Translations under genes and position numbers: made by a program
Shown here: positions 45,140 to 53,914 of the stretch, piece after piece
Layout: each line of letters begins with the position of its first letter
Numbering within the stretch: position 1 is the stretch's first letter
From: Cohnella lupini
GTDB lineage: Bacteria > Bacillota > Bacilli > Paenibacillales > Paenibacillaceae
Assembly (NCBI RefSeq): GCF_003386205.1
Contig: NZ_QRDY01000001.1
Span: 434,001 to 498,000 of the forward strand
Length of the DNA: 64,000 nucleotides
Direction: 5' to 3'
Notes under the pieces: generated by a model
What the model was told of the DNA's origin: nothing
The model's input: only the letters and a program-made list of their open reading frames with translations
Databases searched by the model: none

Positions 45140-45924
45140 ACGGGTACTCGGGACATTCGGGGCTTGGGAGCGCTTTGGAATTAAAAGGGATTACCAAAGC
45201 TTATAGGAGAGGCAAGGATCGCATCCCGGTTTTGAACGATATCTCTTTGCGGGTGTCCGCGGGAGAATTCGTGACGCTGTTAGGTCCGTCCGGAAGCGGA
45301 AAATCGACGTTGTTCCGTCTCATCGGCGGGGTTGAACGTCCCGATAGCGGCCGTATATTTATCGAGGGTAAGGACACGACCGGGCAACGCGGTCTGATCA
45401 GTTACATGCCGCAGCAAGCGGCCTTGTTTCCTTGGTTGTCGGTCGCGGACAACATCTCTTCGGCGTTGATGACGGCGGGCACCTCTAAGAAAGAAGCGAA
45501 GGAACAGGCTGCCGAATGGCTGGAGCGAATTCGTTTGGGCGGAGTCGCCAAGGAGTATCCTCACGTCTTATCCGGGGGGATGCAACAGCGGGTGTCCTTC
45601 CTGAGGGCGCTGCTCATGCGCAGGGATATTATGTGTCTGGACGAGCCGTTCGCCGCTCTGGACGCATTAACGAGGGCGGATATGCAGCGATGGCTGCTGG
45701 AATTATGGGAAGCGGATAGACGTTCCGTGTTATTCGTTACCCATAGCATCGAAGAAGCGCTTCTGTTGTCGGACAGGATATACGTGTTATCGCCCGCTCC
45801 CGCGACGGTGCTGAGCGAGATCGTCGTTCCGTTCGAACGTCCCCGAAGGGCAAGCGTATGGACGGATCCGTCGTTCGTGGAGCTGAAATTGGAAGTGTTG
45901 CGGCTATTGGAGCAAGGGAAGTAA
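45136..45924 (+). CDS. thiZ: Thiamin-precursor ABC transporter ATP-binding protein
   Basis: A 262-residue ATPase: Walker A GPSGSGKSTL, signature SGGMQQR, Walker B CLDEPFAALD and H-loop VTHSIEEAL. The SsuB/TauB class matches the permease. Start ATG at 45136 overlaps the permease stop by four bases; the longer frame is inside the permease gene. Terminator follows. Confidence 0.9.
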   Translation: MNGYSGHSGLGSALELKGITKAYRRGKDRIPVLNDISLRVSAGEFVTLLGPSGSGKSTLFRLIGGVERPDSGRIFIEGKDTTGQRGLISYMPQQAALFPWLSVADNISSALMTAGTSKKEAKEQAAEWLERIRLGGVAKEYPHVLSGGMQQRVSFLRALLMRRDIMCLDEPFAALDALTRADMQRWLLELWEADRRSVLFVTHSIEEALLLSDRIYVLSPAPATVLSEIVVPFERPRRASVWTDPSFVELKLEVLRLLEQGK

Positions 45925-45930
45925 CGAGGT

Positions 45931-45974
45931 CTTCGGATTTGCCTAGTATATTGAGGCGAATCCGGAGGCTTTTT
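45931..45974 (+). terminator. Terminator of the thiamin operon
   Basis: A 13-bp stem (45931-45943 with 45954-45966, two G-U pairs) followed by five T. Confidence 0.75.
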
Positions 45975-46022
45975 GTCGTAACGGATGTTATAATAGGTAA
46001 AAATATTCGGAGGAATATCACG

Positions 46023-46391
46023 ATGAACGATTGGTACTTCGATAGATTCGGACAAGCTGCGTTCGTGCTGGCGGAAGGCGATCGTTTCGTTAGCCGAAAC
46101 GGACGCAATCTAGGCTGGCTGCACCTGGGAAAGCAAGTTTTCTCGCTAACGGGACAGCCGTTGGGTTGGCTGGATAACGGCGTTCTGCGAGACCGTTCGG
46201 GCGGAGTGGTCGGATTCATGCGATCCGCTGGCCCGTATTTGCCTTCGATTCCGGGAATGAGCGGAGCGCCGGGCACGCCATCGATTCCGGGGCGTCCGGC
46301 AAAGCCGGGCTTTGCCGGTTCGGTGAGCGATCCAGGCAACGGGGGATGGTCGAACAAGACCATCCGCGAATTTTTCGGCACCGACGTCTAG
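46023..46391 (+). CDS. 4-fold beta flower protein with Gly/Pro tail
   Basis: A 122-residue protein. Residues 1-75 read as four similar short beta repeats (FDRFGQAAF, FVSRNGRNLGWL, VFSLTGQPLGWL, VLRDRSGGVVGF), the hallmark of the '4-fold beta flower' domain. The tail has an SIPGMSGAPGTPSIPG-type Gly/Pro run resembling a short collagen-like segment, then a basic end. Function unknown. Single gene with its own RBS (GGAGGAAT), convergent to the DUF948 gene. Confidence 0.75.
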   Translation: MNDWYFDRFGQAAFVLAEGDRFVSRNGRNLGWLHLGKQVFSLTGQPLGWLDNGVLRDRSGGVVGFMRSAGPYLPSIPGMSGAPGTPSIPGRPAKPGFAGSVSDPGNGGWSNKTIREFFGTDV

Positions 46392-46407
46392 GCGCAATGA
46401 AGCTCGA

Positions 46408-46812
46408 TCATTTGATTTTGATCAGCACGGGGCGCGGAGAGCTTGCGGAAGGCGGCGGGTTTACGTTCGACGCGCTTCCGTTCAACGGATTTCCGGTAGG
46501 AGCGGCCGTATGGGCAAGAACCGCGGCCGCTTGTTTGGTCACCGTATGAATGACTTCCCCTACGTCGTGCGCCGTCTCTAATATCGGATTGATCGTTTCC
46601 ATCTTCCCTTTGAGATCGACGGTAACTTGGTTCGCTGTGTGGATTAGACGGTTCGCCTCGCCCGTCAAACCATGGACGGCATTCCTGACCTCCGCCAACG
46701 TGCGGTTCGTTTCTTGGAGCGTGTCCATTCCTTTTTGCAGAATACGGATCAGAAAGACGACCAACGCGATGAAAGCGATGGCGATTCCGACAACGCTAAT
46801 CTCGATGAGCAT
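46408..46812 (-). CDS. DUF948-type single-pass membrane protein
   Basis: A 134-residue protein: one N-terminal helix (ISVVGIAIAFIALVVFLI), then a long coiled-coil-like heptad region (LQETNRTLAEVRNAV to VIHTVTKQAAAV) and a Pro/Asn/Ser-rich tail. The pattern is that of DUF948 (YtxG-like) general stress proteins. The start ATG at 46812 has GGAGG upstream; six residues further upstream are unsupported. Neighbours give no clear partner. Confidence 0.75.
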   Translation of the reverse strand: MLIEISVVGIAIAFIALVVFLIRILQKGMDTLQETNRTLAEVRNAVHGLTGEANRLIHTANQVTVDLKGKMETINPILETAHDVGEVIHTVTKQAAAVLAHTAAPTGNPLNGSASNVNPPPSASSPRPVLIKIK

Positions 46813-46954
46813 GGTTAAACCTCCATCCAAAACTTGATTCGATAGCTTGTATCACCTGCGATCAATATAGAGCCGTTCGGATCAGTTTATGGATTGCCGG
46901 CCCCGGATATGACAACAGCGGCCCCAAAGGACCGCTGAATTAATTAAAACCGTA

Positions 46955-47206
46955 TTAACCTCGCTGGAGTAGGTAATAGCCGCTTACGTCCGTCGTTTTT
47001 TTGCGAGCGACGATCCTAAAGTCGTTTCTTTCTAAACATTTCAAAGCGGCTCGCAACGACTGGCCGGATTGGATCAAGCTTCTGCAAGGGCTGGAACTGC
47101 CGATGACGCGAGAAGCCGTAATCATGCGCTGGGATCCTTTCTGCAACGGGTTTCTTGTCCAACTTATGAGCACGAGGTCGGGTTCTCGAGGAATGGTAAT
47201 AGACAT
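46955..47206 (-). CDS. Small hypothetical protein, 83 residues
   Basis: Not recognised. The product is small and mildly basic, with a middle SSSPCRSLIQSGQSLRAALK stretch and an end SGYYLLQRG; two Cys are not paired. The ATG has AAGAGGTGA upstream, which supports translation. A perfect 26-base dyad lies just upstream (47235-47260), divergent from the LexA-type promoter. Confidence 0.55.
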   Translation of the reverse strand: MSITIPREPDLVLISWTRNPLQKGSQRMITASRVIGSSSPCRSLIQSGQSLRAALKCLERNDFRIVARKKTTDVSGYYLLQRG

Positions 47207-47234
47207 GGGAGATTCACCTCTTTTCCTAATGCAC

Positions 47235-47260
47235 TTCTATTAAATGCCGGTTTAATAGAA
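47235..47260. promoter_or_regulatory. Perfect dyad TTCTATTAAA-N6-TTTAATAGAA
   Basis: Ten-base perfect arms with a six-base spacer, 28 bases upstream of the 83-residue minus-strand gene. Could be an operator or, in RNA, a hairpin in its leader. Confidence 0.5.
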
Positions 47261-47345
47261 ATTGATCCGATGCGATGACCCGATGAACGAACACAAAAAG
47301 TCGACCGTCTTTTGGAGCGATAATTTTCGATCGAGAAAGCAACTC

Positions 47346-47375
47346 TTGCATAAGAACGAATGTTCCCCATATAAT
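47346..47375 (+). promoter_or_regulatory. SigA promoter with LexA box
   Basis: TTGCAT (47346-47351), 18-base spacer, TATAAT (47370-47375). The spacer holds GAACGAATGTTC (47354-47365), which fits the Bacillus LexA core GAAC-N4-GTTC, including the purine/pyrimidine pattern of the middle bases. LexA would block the polymerase here. A second palindrome ACGAACGTTCGT (47382-47393) overlaps the start of the transcript. Confidence 0.65.
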
Positions 47376-47405
47376 AAAGGGACGAACGTTCGTGCGGAGG
47401 CGAGA

Positions 47406-47615
47406 ATGTTGACGGGTGGAAAATATATCGGCCGGATCGTCGAAATCGTTTACGAAGACGGCAAAGAAAATGTCGCGAAGCAACGAATTCTCATTTACGG
47501 AATCAGGGGCAGTAAAGTGATGGTTTTCGACGTGGAAAAGCAGTCGTTCCGAACGCTGCGTCTTCAATGCATTTTATCCGCGCAACTAGTCAGATCACGC
47601 GTCAATATGGACTAA
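47406..47615 (+). CDS. Mini-WYL domain protein
   Basis: A 69-residue protein that looks like an isolated WYL-type domain: GRIVEIVYED near the start and FRTLRLQCILSA near the end, equivalent to the 'RTFRLDRI' segment. WYL domains bind ligands or nucleic acid in DNA-damage-linked regulators and in helicases. GGAGG stands five bases before the ATG at 47406. It is the first gene after the LexA-box promoter. A longer frame from 47262 would cover the promoter and is rejected. Confidence 0.65.
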   Translation: MLTGGKYIGRIVEIVYEDGKENVAKQRILIYGIRGSKVMVFDVEKQSFRTLRLQCILSAQLVRSRVNMD

Positions 47616-47674
47616 GCTGGCTGTCATCCAATCCAATTAATCTAGAGAGAAACGAATACGAGGAGTGCTCAATA

Positions 47675-47941
47675 ATGCCGCCAGTGCTTAAACCGAAAAA
47701 GAAATTCAAGGACAAAAGGCCAACGCGAGACGAAGCGATTCTCGAGGAAATCGGCGAGAGGATTGTGGAGGCTAAAGAAGAAGAGAATGAGGTAGTTTTG
47801 ACCGTCTGGGGGTTGGATGAACCGGTTCAGGGCCGAATCGTCAATCTGGATGCCCGAACGAAGCTAGTCCACGTGCAAAACAACGGCGAGACGATCAAGG
47901 TGCCTTTTATGGATATTATGAAAGTTGATAATCCCGATTGA
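47675..47941 (+). CDS. YolD-like protein
   Basis: An 88-residue protein of the YolD-like group: a basic N-terminus (KPKKKFKDKRPTRDE) and the C-terminal core GRIVNLDARTKLVHVQ...PFMDIMKVD. In Bacilli, yolD-like genes sit with Y-family polymerases (yqjW, uvrX) under LexA. No polymerase is present here. AGGAGTG precedes the ATG at 47675. It lies 59 bases after the mini-WYL gene and ends at a strong terminator. Confidence 0.7.
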   Translation: MPPVLKPKKKFKDKRPTRDEAILEEIGERIVEAKEEENEVVLTVWGLDEPVQGRIVNLDARTKLVHVQNNGETIKVPFMDIMKVDNPD

Positions 47942-47951
47942 AGCACTTTTT

Positions 47952-48000
47952 AAATACAAATAACCCGCAAGCTCACCGAGCTTGCGGGTTATTTGTATTT
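47952..48000. terminator. Bidirectional terminator
   Basis: A 23-bp perfect inverted repeat (47952-47974 and 47978-48000) with a 3-base loop and A/T-rich ends. It ends the YolD-like gene (plus) and the WGxxGxxG gene (minus). Confidence 0.9.
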
Positions 48001-48012
48001 AATTCAATTTCA

Positions 48013-48357
48013 TTAGCTTCTGTCCGGAGATCCTTCGCGACCCCTATTTCGTAATCCGGCCAATCCGATTAATCCGAGAAGACCTAACCAACCCCAATTA
48101 TTGTTGTTATCGTCCTTCATATCGTAAGTTCGCAATGTATTTATATTCGCGAAGGAACGATTGACGTTGGTATCTTGAATCGGGTTTTCGTTCGTTTCTC
48201 TAACGCCGTTATCGTTATCCGATCGTTTTCCGGTATCGGGAACAGTGCTTCTTAAGCTTGTCGTATCCATTTTATGTCCTTGCTCTTCCGCATAGACGGG
48301 AACGGAAAGCAGCAACAAAGCCAACGCGACGACTACTGAAAGAATCGATGTCCTCAT
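48013..48357 (-). CDS. WGxxGxxG family protein
   Basis: A 114-residue exported protein with a signal peptide (hydrophobic core about 5-20, cleavage near YA-EEQ), a long polar Asn/Asp-rich stretch and a C-terminal WGWLGLLGLIGLAGLRNR, the signature of the WGxxGxxG family. The C-terminal helix followed by Arg may act as an anchor or sorting signal. Function unknown. Monocistronic. Confidence 0.85.
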   Translation of the reverse strand: MRTSILSVVVALALLLLSVPVYAEEQGHKMDTTSLRSTVPDTGKRSDNDNGVRETNENPIQDTNVNRSFANINTLRTYDMKDDNNNNWGWLGLLGLIGLAGLRNRGREGSPDRS

Positions 48358-48491
48358 ATTTCTTCTCCCTTATCGATCATATGGTTGCGCTATTAATTTA
48401 TCCTTGAATAAGGAAACGCATCCCGAACAAATTGCTCTAAGGTTGGAAGGGTATGGGGATTGGGGTTGTAGCCGGGTAGTTGGACAAGAAT

Positions 48492-48554
48492 ATGAATTTG
48501 AACAATTGCGTAGACTGGCTTAAGACGATAGTGAAAACTATTCCGATTAAGTAA
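48492..48554 (+). CDS. Very short ORF, 20 residues
   Basis: ATG at 48492, peptide MNLNNCVDWLKTIVKTIPIK, amphipathic with one Cys. The RBS is weak. It is 15 bases ahead of the next tiny ORF and may be translated with it, but could be chance. Confidence 0.25.
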   Translation: MNLNNCVDWLKTIVKTIPIK

Positions 48555-48568
48555 GGGAAGTGAAGCCT

Positions 48569-48673
48569 GTGAAAGTTACAATTCCGTCCTTCGATCCGAA
48601 AACTGGAGAAATCGAAATGGAAGAGATTGAATTGAATCCAGATGCGGAACCAAGCGAAAAAGAGAGCCAATAG
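48569..48673 (+). CDS. Short acidic ORF, 34 residues
   Basis: GTG at 48569 with AAGGGAAG eight bases upstream; the product is acidic (FDPKTGEIEMEEIELNPDAE). It ends at a hairpin terminator, which supports expression. No family recognised. Confidence 0.45.
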   Translation: MKVTIPSFDPKTGEIEMEEIELNPDAEPSEKESQ

Positions 48674-48685
48674 GCTCTCCGTCGG

Positions 48686-48729
48686 GAAACCCAAGTCTAC
48701 TTATAGACGTTGGGTTTCTCTTTGTTTTG
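48686..48729 (+). terminator. Terminator after the short ORFs
   Basis: GAAACCCAAGTCTA pairs with TAGAC-TTGGGTTTC (one bulged G), followed by T-rich bases to 48729. Confidence 0.7.
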
Positions 48730-48767
48730 ATAATTTGGCGGACTAACGTTGGACATTACTGAATCAT

Positions 48768-48930
48768 AAAAAGTCGACCCCCGTCTCGCGACGAGGGCCT
48801 TCATGGGAGAGGAGAAACCGGACGAAGATCTTATGGGGAAACGTAAGTCTTCTCCGCGGTTGTCCCCGACACCTCTCGGTGCCGGTAATATCATTGTGAC
48901 CCCGTCAGAGGAAAATATACGTTGATCAGG
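48768..48930 (-). ncRNA. Probable structured RNA, minus strand
   Basis: Three stable stems are packed in about 120 bases. Read on the minus strand, two are capped by GNRA tetraloops: CCGGCACC-GAGA-GGTGTCGG (48866-48885) and CCCTCGTC-GCGA-GACGGGGG (48778-48797). A third lies between (48816-48861, outer AACCG/CGGTT, inner GAAGA/TCTTC and TTA/TAA). Five T follow the last stem on the minus strand. On the plus strand the loops would be TCTC and TCGC, so the minus strand is favoured. A minus-strand TTCAAC-18-TAATTA promoter lies at 48935-48964. A known Rfam element, the ylbH leader, occurs at this position (upstream of ylbH/rsmD); identity was not tested. The 103-residue minus ORF here is likely noise. 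Confidence 0.6.
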
Positions 48931-49119
48931 AAAATAATTAGGGTTCGAAGTACGTTCCGTTGAATGTTCCATGCTTTTGAAACGCTGGAGATTGTGGTAA
49001 CATAACACCAGTTAATCTGTTGAAAATGAATAAGGACAAATCCCGAAGAGGGCTCAAACAGCCGTCTTTTCAACCTCGAAAGGGTAGTTGGAATACAGGG
49101 ATTCGAGGAGCGGTACGAA

Positions 49120-50254
<1,135 letters not shown>

Positions 50255-50263
50255 GAGCTTATT

Positions 50264-50298
50264 AAAAAACCGTTTCCCATTTTGGGAAACGGTTTTTT
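50264..50298. terminator. Bidirectional terminator after coaD and ylbJ
   Basis: AAAAAACCGTTTCCCA (50264-50279) with its complement (50283-50298), a 16-bp perfect stem with A and T ends serving both convergent genes. Confidence 0.85.
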
Positions 50299-50311
50299 GT
50301 CCACTATTATT

Positions 50312-51562
50312 TCAAAGAGGCGGGGTATTCTTTTCTTTATTTTTCGCGGGAGTTTTCGGCCGAATGAGAGCGGCCAGCAGCGCTAGCAATAGGAACACGG
50401 CGAATCCGGCCAACGCGACGATCATATTCTCGGTTAGATATCCCCAGCCATTGGGAATTGCACCCGCGGCGGCCCATGCCTCCGTTGCCGGCCAGCGATC
50501 GGGCCATAGGGTGTCTATAAAGTTCCTGATCGGACGGGATAAAGCCGCCAACGCAAGAGGGTAAGTGATCAACAGCGCGACTGCCCCGTGCAGGAGGCGG
50601 CTCGTGACGACCTTGCCCCAAGGAAAAGGAAAGCCCGATCCGAAGGCGGCGCGGGCTTGCAACAGGCCACTCCAACCGCTCCAAGCGAGAGCCGCGGCCA
50701 GAAGGGCGGCTGCCTGCGCGGGAGCGCTGGAGAAAAGAGAAGAGCGACTGCTCTCGTATGCGCCTAAATGCATTTCGTAAATACCCGGAATCGCCAGCCA
50801 TAAATCGTTACCGGGGAAAAATAATTGAATCAAGCGAACGACGACGGCGCAGATCATCATTAATCCGCCTAAGGCCATAAGCGTGCCGACGGCATTGGTC
50901 ACGGCATCGGCAAGCTGCTTGCCGAACGGCCTTCCGTCGTCCTTCCGGGCGTCTGCCGAAGCGCGAAGCGCTCTTCGGAGCAAAGCGCGGGGATGCGATA
51001 AAGGAATTTGCGGTACTCGCGGTTTCCGAGGCTTAGTCAACCGAACCCATAAATAACCCGATATCATGGCGGATATCCATAAACCAAGGGCTATTGCCCA
51101 TCCTAACTCGGGAGATTGCAGGAAGCCGCTGCCGATGACGATGACGACAAGGAACGGGTTCGGCATATGGGACACGAGAAGAACGGTATCGACGTCGTCG
51201 TCCCGAATCATTTCGTTATCCCGGAGTCTTGCGGCTTCCTTCGCTCCGGCGGGGATGCCCGCCGACCAGCCGAACGCGATCGCCCATCCGGACGCGCCGG
51301 GCAACCGGAATAGACCTCTCGTCAGCGGCTCCGCAAGAGTGGCCATGCCATGCAGCAATCCCGACGCGGCCAATAGCTCGGCCAACATCAATGGCGGAAG
51401 CAACCCCGGGAATACGTTCTGCCACCACACCTGCAAGCCCGATAAAGAGGCGCGGAACGCCTCTCCGGGCGAATGGACGATTCCGACTACGACTAGCAAA
51501 GCCGCCGTTCCGAGGATGAGGGAAAGGAAGGCGGAGCCTCTATTATTCGTAACTTTAACCAT
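50312..51562 (-). CDS. ylbJ: Sporulation integral membrane protein YlbJ
   Basis: A 416-residue membrane protein with about eight hydrophobic helices and the conserved FPGLLPPLMLAELL and SAGIPAGAKEAARL-type segments of the YlbJ/Spore_YlbJ family, a nucleoside-recognition (Gate) fold. YlbJ is needed for spore cortex or resistance properties in B. subtilis; the transported molecule is not established. RBS GGGGAGGGG. Convergent to coaD. A sigma-E-like site lies upstream. Confidence 0.88.
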   Translation of the reverse strand: MVKVTNNRGSAFLSLILGTAALLVVVGIVHSPGEAFRASLSGLQVWWQNVFPGLLPPLMLAELLAASGLLHGMATLAEPLTRGLFRLPGASGWAIAFGWSAGIPAGAKEAARLRDNEMIRDDDVDTVLLVSHMPNPFLVVIVIGSGFLQSPELGWAIALGLWISAMISGYLWVRLTKPRKPRVPQIPLSHPRALLRRALRASADARKDDGRPFGKQLADAVTNAVGTLMALGGLMMICAVVVRLIQLFFPGNDLWLAIPGIYEMHLGAYESSRSSLFSSAPAQAAALLAAALAWSGWSGLLQARAAFGSGFPFPWGKVVTSRLLHGAVALLITYPLALAALSRPIRNFIDTLWPDRWPATEAWAAAGAIPNGWGYLTENMIVALAGFAVFLLLALLAALIRPKTPAKNKEKNTPPL

Positions 51563-51596
51563 GCAAATCCCCTCCCCAAGCGGACAAATACATTAC

Positions 51597-51625
51597 AATG
51601 TACGCCTTGGGCGGAAAGGATAGAC
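51597..51625 (-). promoter_or_regulatory. Candidate sigma-E promoter of ylbJ
   Basis: On the minus strand CGTACATT (one mismatch to CATACANT) with a weak GTCTATC 14 bases upstream, 35 bases before the start codon. Confidence 0.35.
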
Positions 51626-51673
51626 CATCTTGTCCGAGATGAAACGGTTCAAGCATGGCGAATTCGCTATTGA

Positions 51674-52909
51674 TCAAATGCGTATGGGCGGTTTCGTGTA
51701 GTCGCGATAAGCCGCCGAGGCGTCCGGATTACGAAAAGCGAGAGAGTAAACGGCGGTCGCTTGAGCATCTAGCGCGAGGAAGGGCGAGCTCTCTTTGGCC
51801 GCGGAAGCGACGATGGGGACTTTCGCTTTGGCCCGCATGTCATGAAGCAGCCGCTGTCCGCGTTCGTTGAATCCAAGAACGCGAATATAATCGATTCCCG
51901 CGGCAAGCTTCGTCGGGCCGACCGATTCTTTACGATGACCGAGCAAGATTCTAAGCAGCATTCGCTGCAGCTTCGTATGCGTATACCTCTTTGTTTTCAG
52001 AGCTTGAAGGAGAGCGGCTATCGAATGTTCCGGGAGTCGGGGGAGCAGGCTTTTGATCCGATGCTCCAAACCTTCGGTTACTTCGGCGTATTCAGAGAGC
52101 TGCGATTCGTTCTGACGGTATAATTCATGGAAGAGTTGACTACGGTAATGTTCCCAATGAATCGGCGCCCGCCCTGCCTGAATCTCACGTTTCAGAATAT
52201 CCAGCGTCGTAGCGGGGACGTAGGCTTCAAGCTGATCGAGGGAACCGGATTGTCCGAGCAATAGCTTGCGAAGAGCGGTAGCGCTGGCAATTCGGATATC
52301 CGTGATATCGGATTGCCCGTACTCCGATTTTTCTCTTCTAATTGAAAAAGGGACCATTTTACTGTTGATTTTACGCATCGCTATCAGATAATGTAGACCA
52401 AGAGTGTGATTCGGCTCGGTGAGCGAGAAAGCTAGGTCATTCATTCCCTTGCTTTGTAAGTAGGTTTTGGCGGCGGCGGTAAAAGCGGAGGGATAGGGTA
52501 GACCTTCCTTTAGACGCGCGGACAGAGTCGATACGAAGTCAGCCGGTTCTTCCGCCAATAACGCGGCCATTGTCCGCAGCGATTCCACGTCTCCGCTTTC
52601 GCTTCCGAAACAGACGGAATCCACGATGCCCGTTGCTTCCAGAACGGCGACGGATCCGTATGCGAACCATTGGGCGGGCTGGGAGCTATAAGCCACCGGG
52701 AGCTCGAGGACCAGATCGCAGCCCGCTCGCAGCGCCATTTCCGCCCGCGCCCATTTGTCCGCCAACGCCGGTTCTCCCCGTTGCAGGAAATGACCGCTCA
52801 TGACGGCTACGACGGCATCCGCCCCCGTTATTTTCTTGGATTGCTGCAAATGATAGAGATGTCCGTTATGTAATGGGTTATACTCTACTATGACGCCAAC
52901 CGTTGACAT
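51674..52909 (-). CDS. tmcAL: tRNA(Met) cytidine acetate ligase TmcAL
   Basis: A 411-residue enzyme (YlbM) that acetylates the wobble cytidine of elongator tRNA-Met using ATP and acetate. The nucleotidyltransferase-like start GVIVEYNPLHNGHLYHL with HxGH, and VMSGHFLQRGEPAL, are diagnostic. Length is normal. It is divergent from yceD-rpmF, the conserved order. Confidence 0.93.
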   Translation of the reverse strand: MSTVGVIVEYNPLHNGHLYHLQQSKKITGADAVVAVMSGHFLQRGEPALADKWARAEMALRAGCDLVLELPVAYSSQPAQWFAYGSVAVLEATGIVDSVCFGSESGDVESLRTMAALLAEEPADFVSTLSARLKEGLPYPSAFTAAAKTYLQSKGMNDLAFSLTEPNHTLGLHYLIAMRKINSKMVPFSIRREKSEYGQSDITDIRIASATALRKLLLGQSGSLDQLEAYVPATTLDILKREIQAGRAPIHWEHYRSQLFHELYRQNESQLSEYAEVTEGLEHRIKSLLPRLPEHSIAALLQALKTKRYTHTKLQRMLLRILLGHRKESVGPTKLAAGIDYIRVLGFNERGQRLLHDMRAKAKVPIVASAAKESSPFLALDAQATAVYSLAFRNPDASAAYRDYTKPPIRI

Positions 52910-53008
52910 ACCAGTCTCCTTAGCTTAAAAAGGTGAAGTGCCCGTTTGCCACAATATAACACGCGAAGAGCGCGCAAGAGAAGATTACTCGAAAACTCTT
53001 CGAAATTG

Positions 53009-53038
53009 TTGACAAAGGACACGTAATCTCGATATAAT
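53009..53038 (+). promoter_or_regulatory. SigA promoter of yceD-rpmF
   Basis: TTGACA (53009-53014), 18-base spacer, TATAAT (53033-53038), both boxes perfect, 27 bases before the start codon. Confidence 0.85.
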
Positions 53039-53065
53039 AATTTTTGTCTGTTTGGAGTGATATCA

Positions 53066-53587
53066 TTGTTGTTAAAAGTACAAGAGCTTGTAGCCAGGCA
53101 ACAGCCGTTAGAGCTGCAAGGAACTCTCGACATCGCGGAGTTGTTCCGGGATAGTTCGGAATACAACCCCTTAACGCCGATGAAATACGACCTCGTGGCG
53201 AAAGCCGCCGATGATCGTATTCTCGTGTCGGGTCAGCTCGGTTGCGATGTTCGCATGCAGTGCTCGCGCTGCTTGGACATTTTCGACGAATCCGTCAAGC
53301 TTCCTTTCGAGGAACAATTCCGGGTCGTTGAAGGCGAAGAGGCTGAACTCAACGAAGACGACGACGAAGCCGTGCCGGTAACGGAAGAGCGGATCGATCT
53401 TGCGCCTTATTTAGCGCAGGAGATTGTGGTCCAATTGCCTTATGCACCCCTCTGCAAAGAAGATTGCAAAGGTTTGTGCCCGGATTGCGGAGTGAACCTG
53501 AACGAACAATCGTGCGGTTGCAATACGGAGAAAGTAGATCCTCGTATGGCTGCGCTTCAGGATTGGTTTAAATCTCAGAAAGAATAG
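53066..53587 (+). CDS. DUF177/YceD-family protein
   Basis: A 173-residue YceD (DUF177) protein. Four Cys in a C-terminal knuckle (CKEDCKGLCPDCGVN, CGC) and an acidic middle (EGEEAELNEDDDE) are typical. YceD is linked to 23S rRNA accumulation and is paired with rpmF in most bacteria. The TTG at 53066 has GGAG eight bases upstream; the GTG at 53057 overlaps this RBS. Confidence 0.88.
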   Translation: MLLKVQELVARQQPLELQGTLDIAELFRDSSEYNPLTPMKYDLVAKAADDRILVSGQLGCDVRMQCSRCLDIFDESVKLPFEEQFRVVEGEEAELNEDDDEAVPVTEERIDLAPYLAQEIVVQLPYAPLCKEDCKGLCPDCGVNLNEQSCGCNTEKVDPRMAALQDWFKSQKE

Positions 53588-53641
53588 GCTTTGCTTTGCA
53601 GAAGCAATGCGATATTCGGACCTGATAAGGAGGTGGCAGCA

Positions 53642-53815
53642 ATGGCAGTCCCTTTTGCGAAGACATCGAAAGCCCGCAAACACAAACGCCGGACGCACTT
53701 TAAGTTGGTAGTTCCTGGTATGGTGAAATGCGAGCAATGTGGAGAATTGAAAATTTCGCACCGCGTATGTAAGGTTTGCGGTACGTACAAATCACGCGAA
53801 ATCATCAAGCAATAA
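53642..53815 (+). CDS. rpmF: 50S ribosomal protein L32
   Basis: A 57-residue L32: [20 protein letters not shown] and a zinc ribbon with two CxxC pairs (CEQCG, CKVCG). AAGGAGGTGG precedes the ATG at 53642. Follows yceD by 54 bases. Confidence 0.96.
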   Translation: MAVPFAKTSKARKHKRRTHFKLVVPGMVKCEQCGELKISHRVCKVCGTYKSREIIKQ

Positions 53816-53914
53816 TGTATAGACGCGTCTGGGTTCACGACGGGGCAGCGCATTCGGCCGTACTAGGGGTCGAAGAAGCGCAACTCGCGGTCGTTGCATG
53901 CCGGCGCGTTTTTC

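Larger units (their letters stand above)
48358..48685. other. Intergenic stretch with two tiny ORFs
   Basis: Between the WGxxGxxG gene and the terminator at 48686 there is no clear long gene. Two very short plus-strand ORFs are listed separately. The rest shows no RNA-like or repeat pattern I can support. Confidence 0.5.

Noticed and set aside
46916..46937. Terminator between the DUF948 and 83-residue genes
   Set aside because: CAGCGG...CCGCTG forms only a short interrupted stem without a clear T-run on either strand.
48697..49008. 103-residue minus-strand ORF over the structured RNA
   Set aside because: Low-complexity composition, no RBS or homology by eye, and its bases are explained by RNA stems with GNRA loops.
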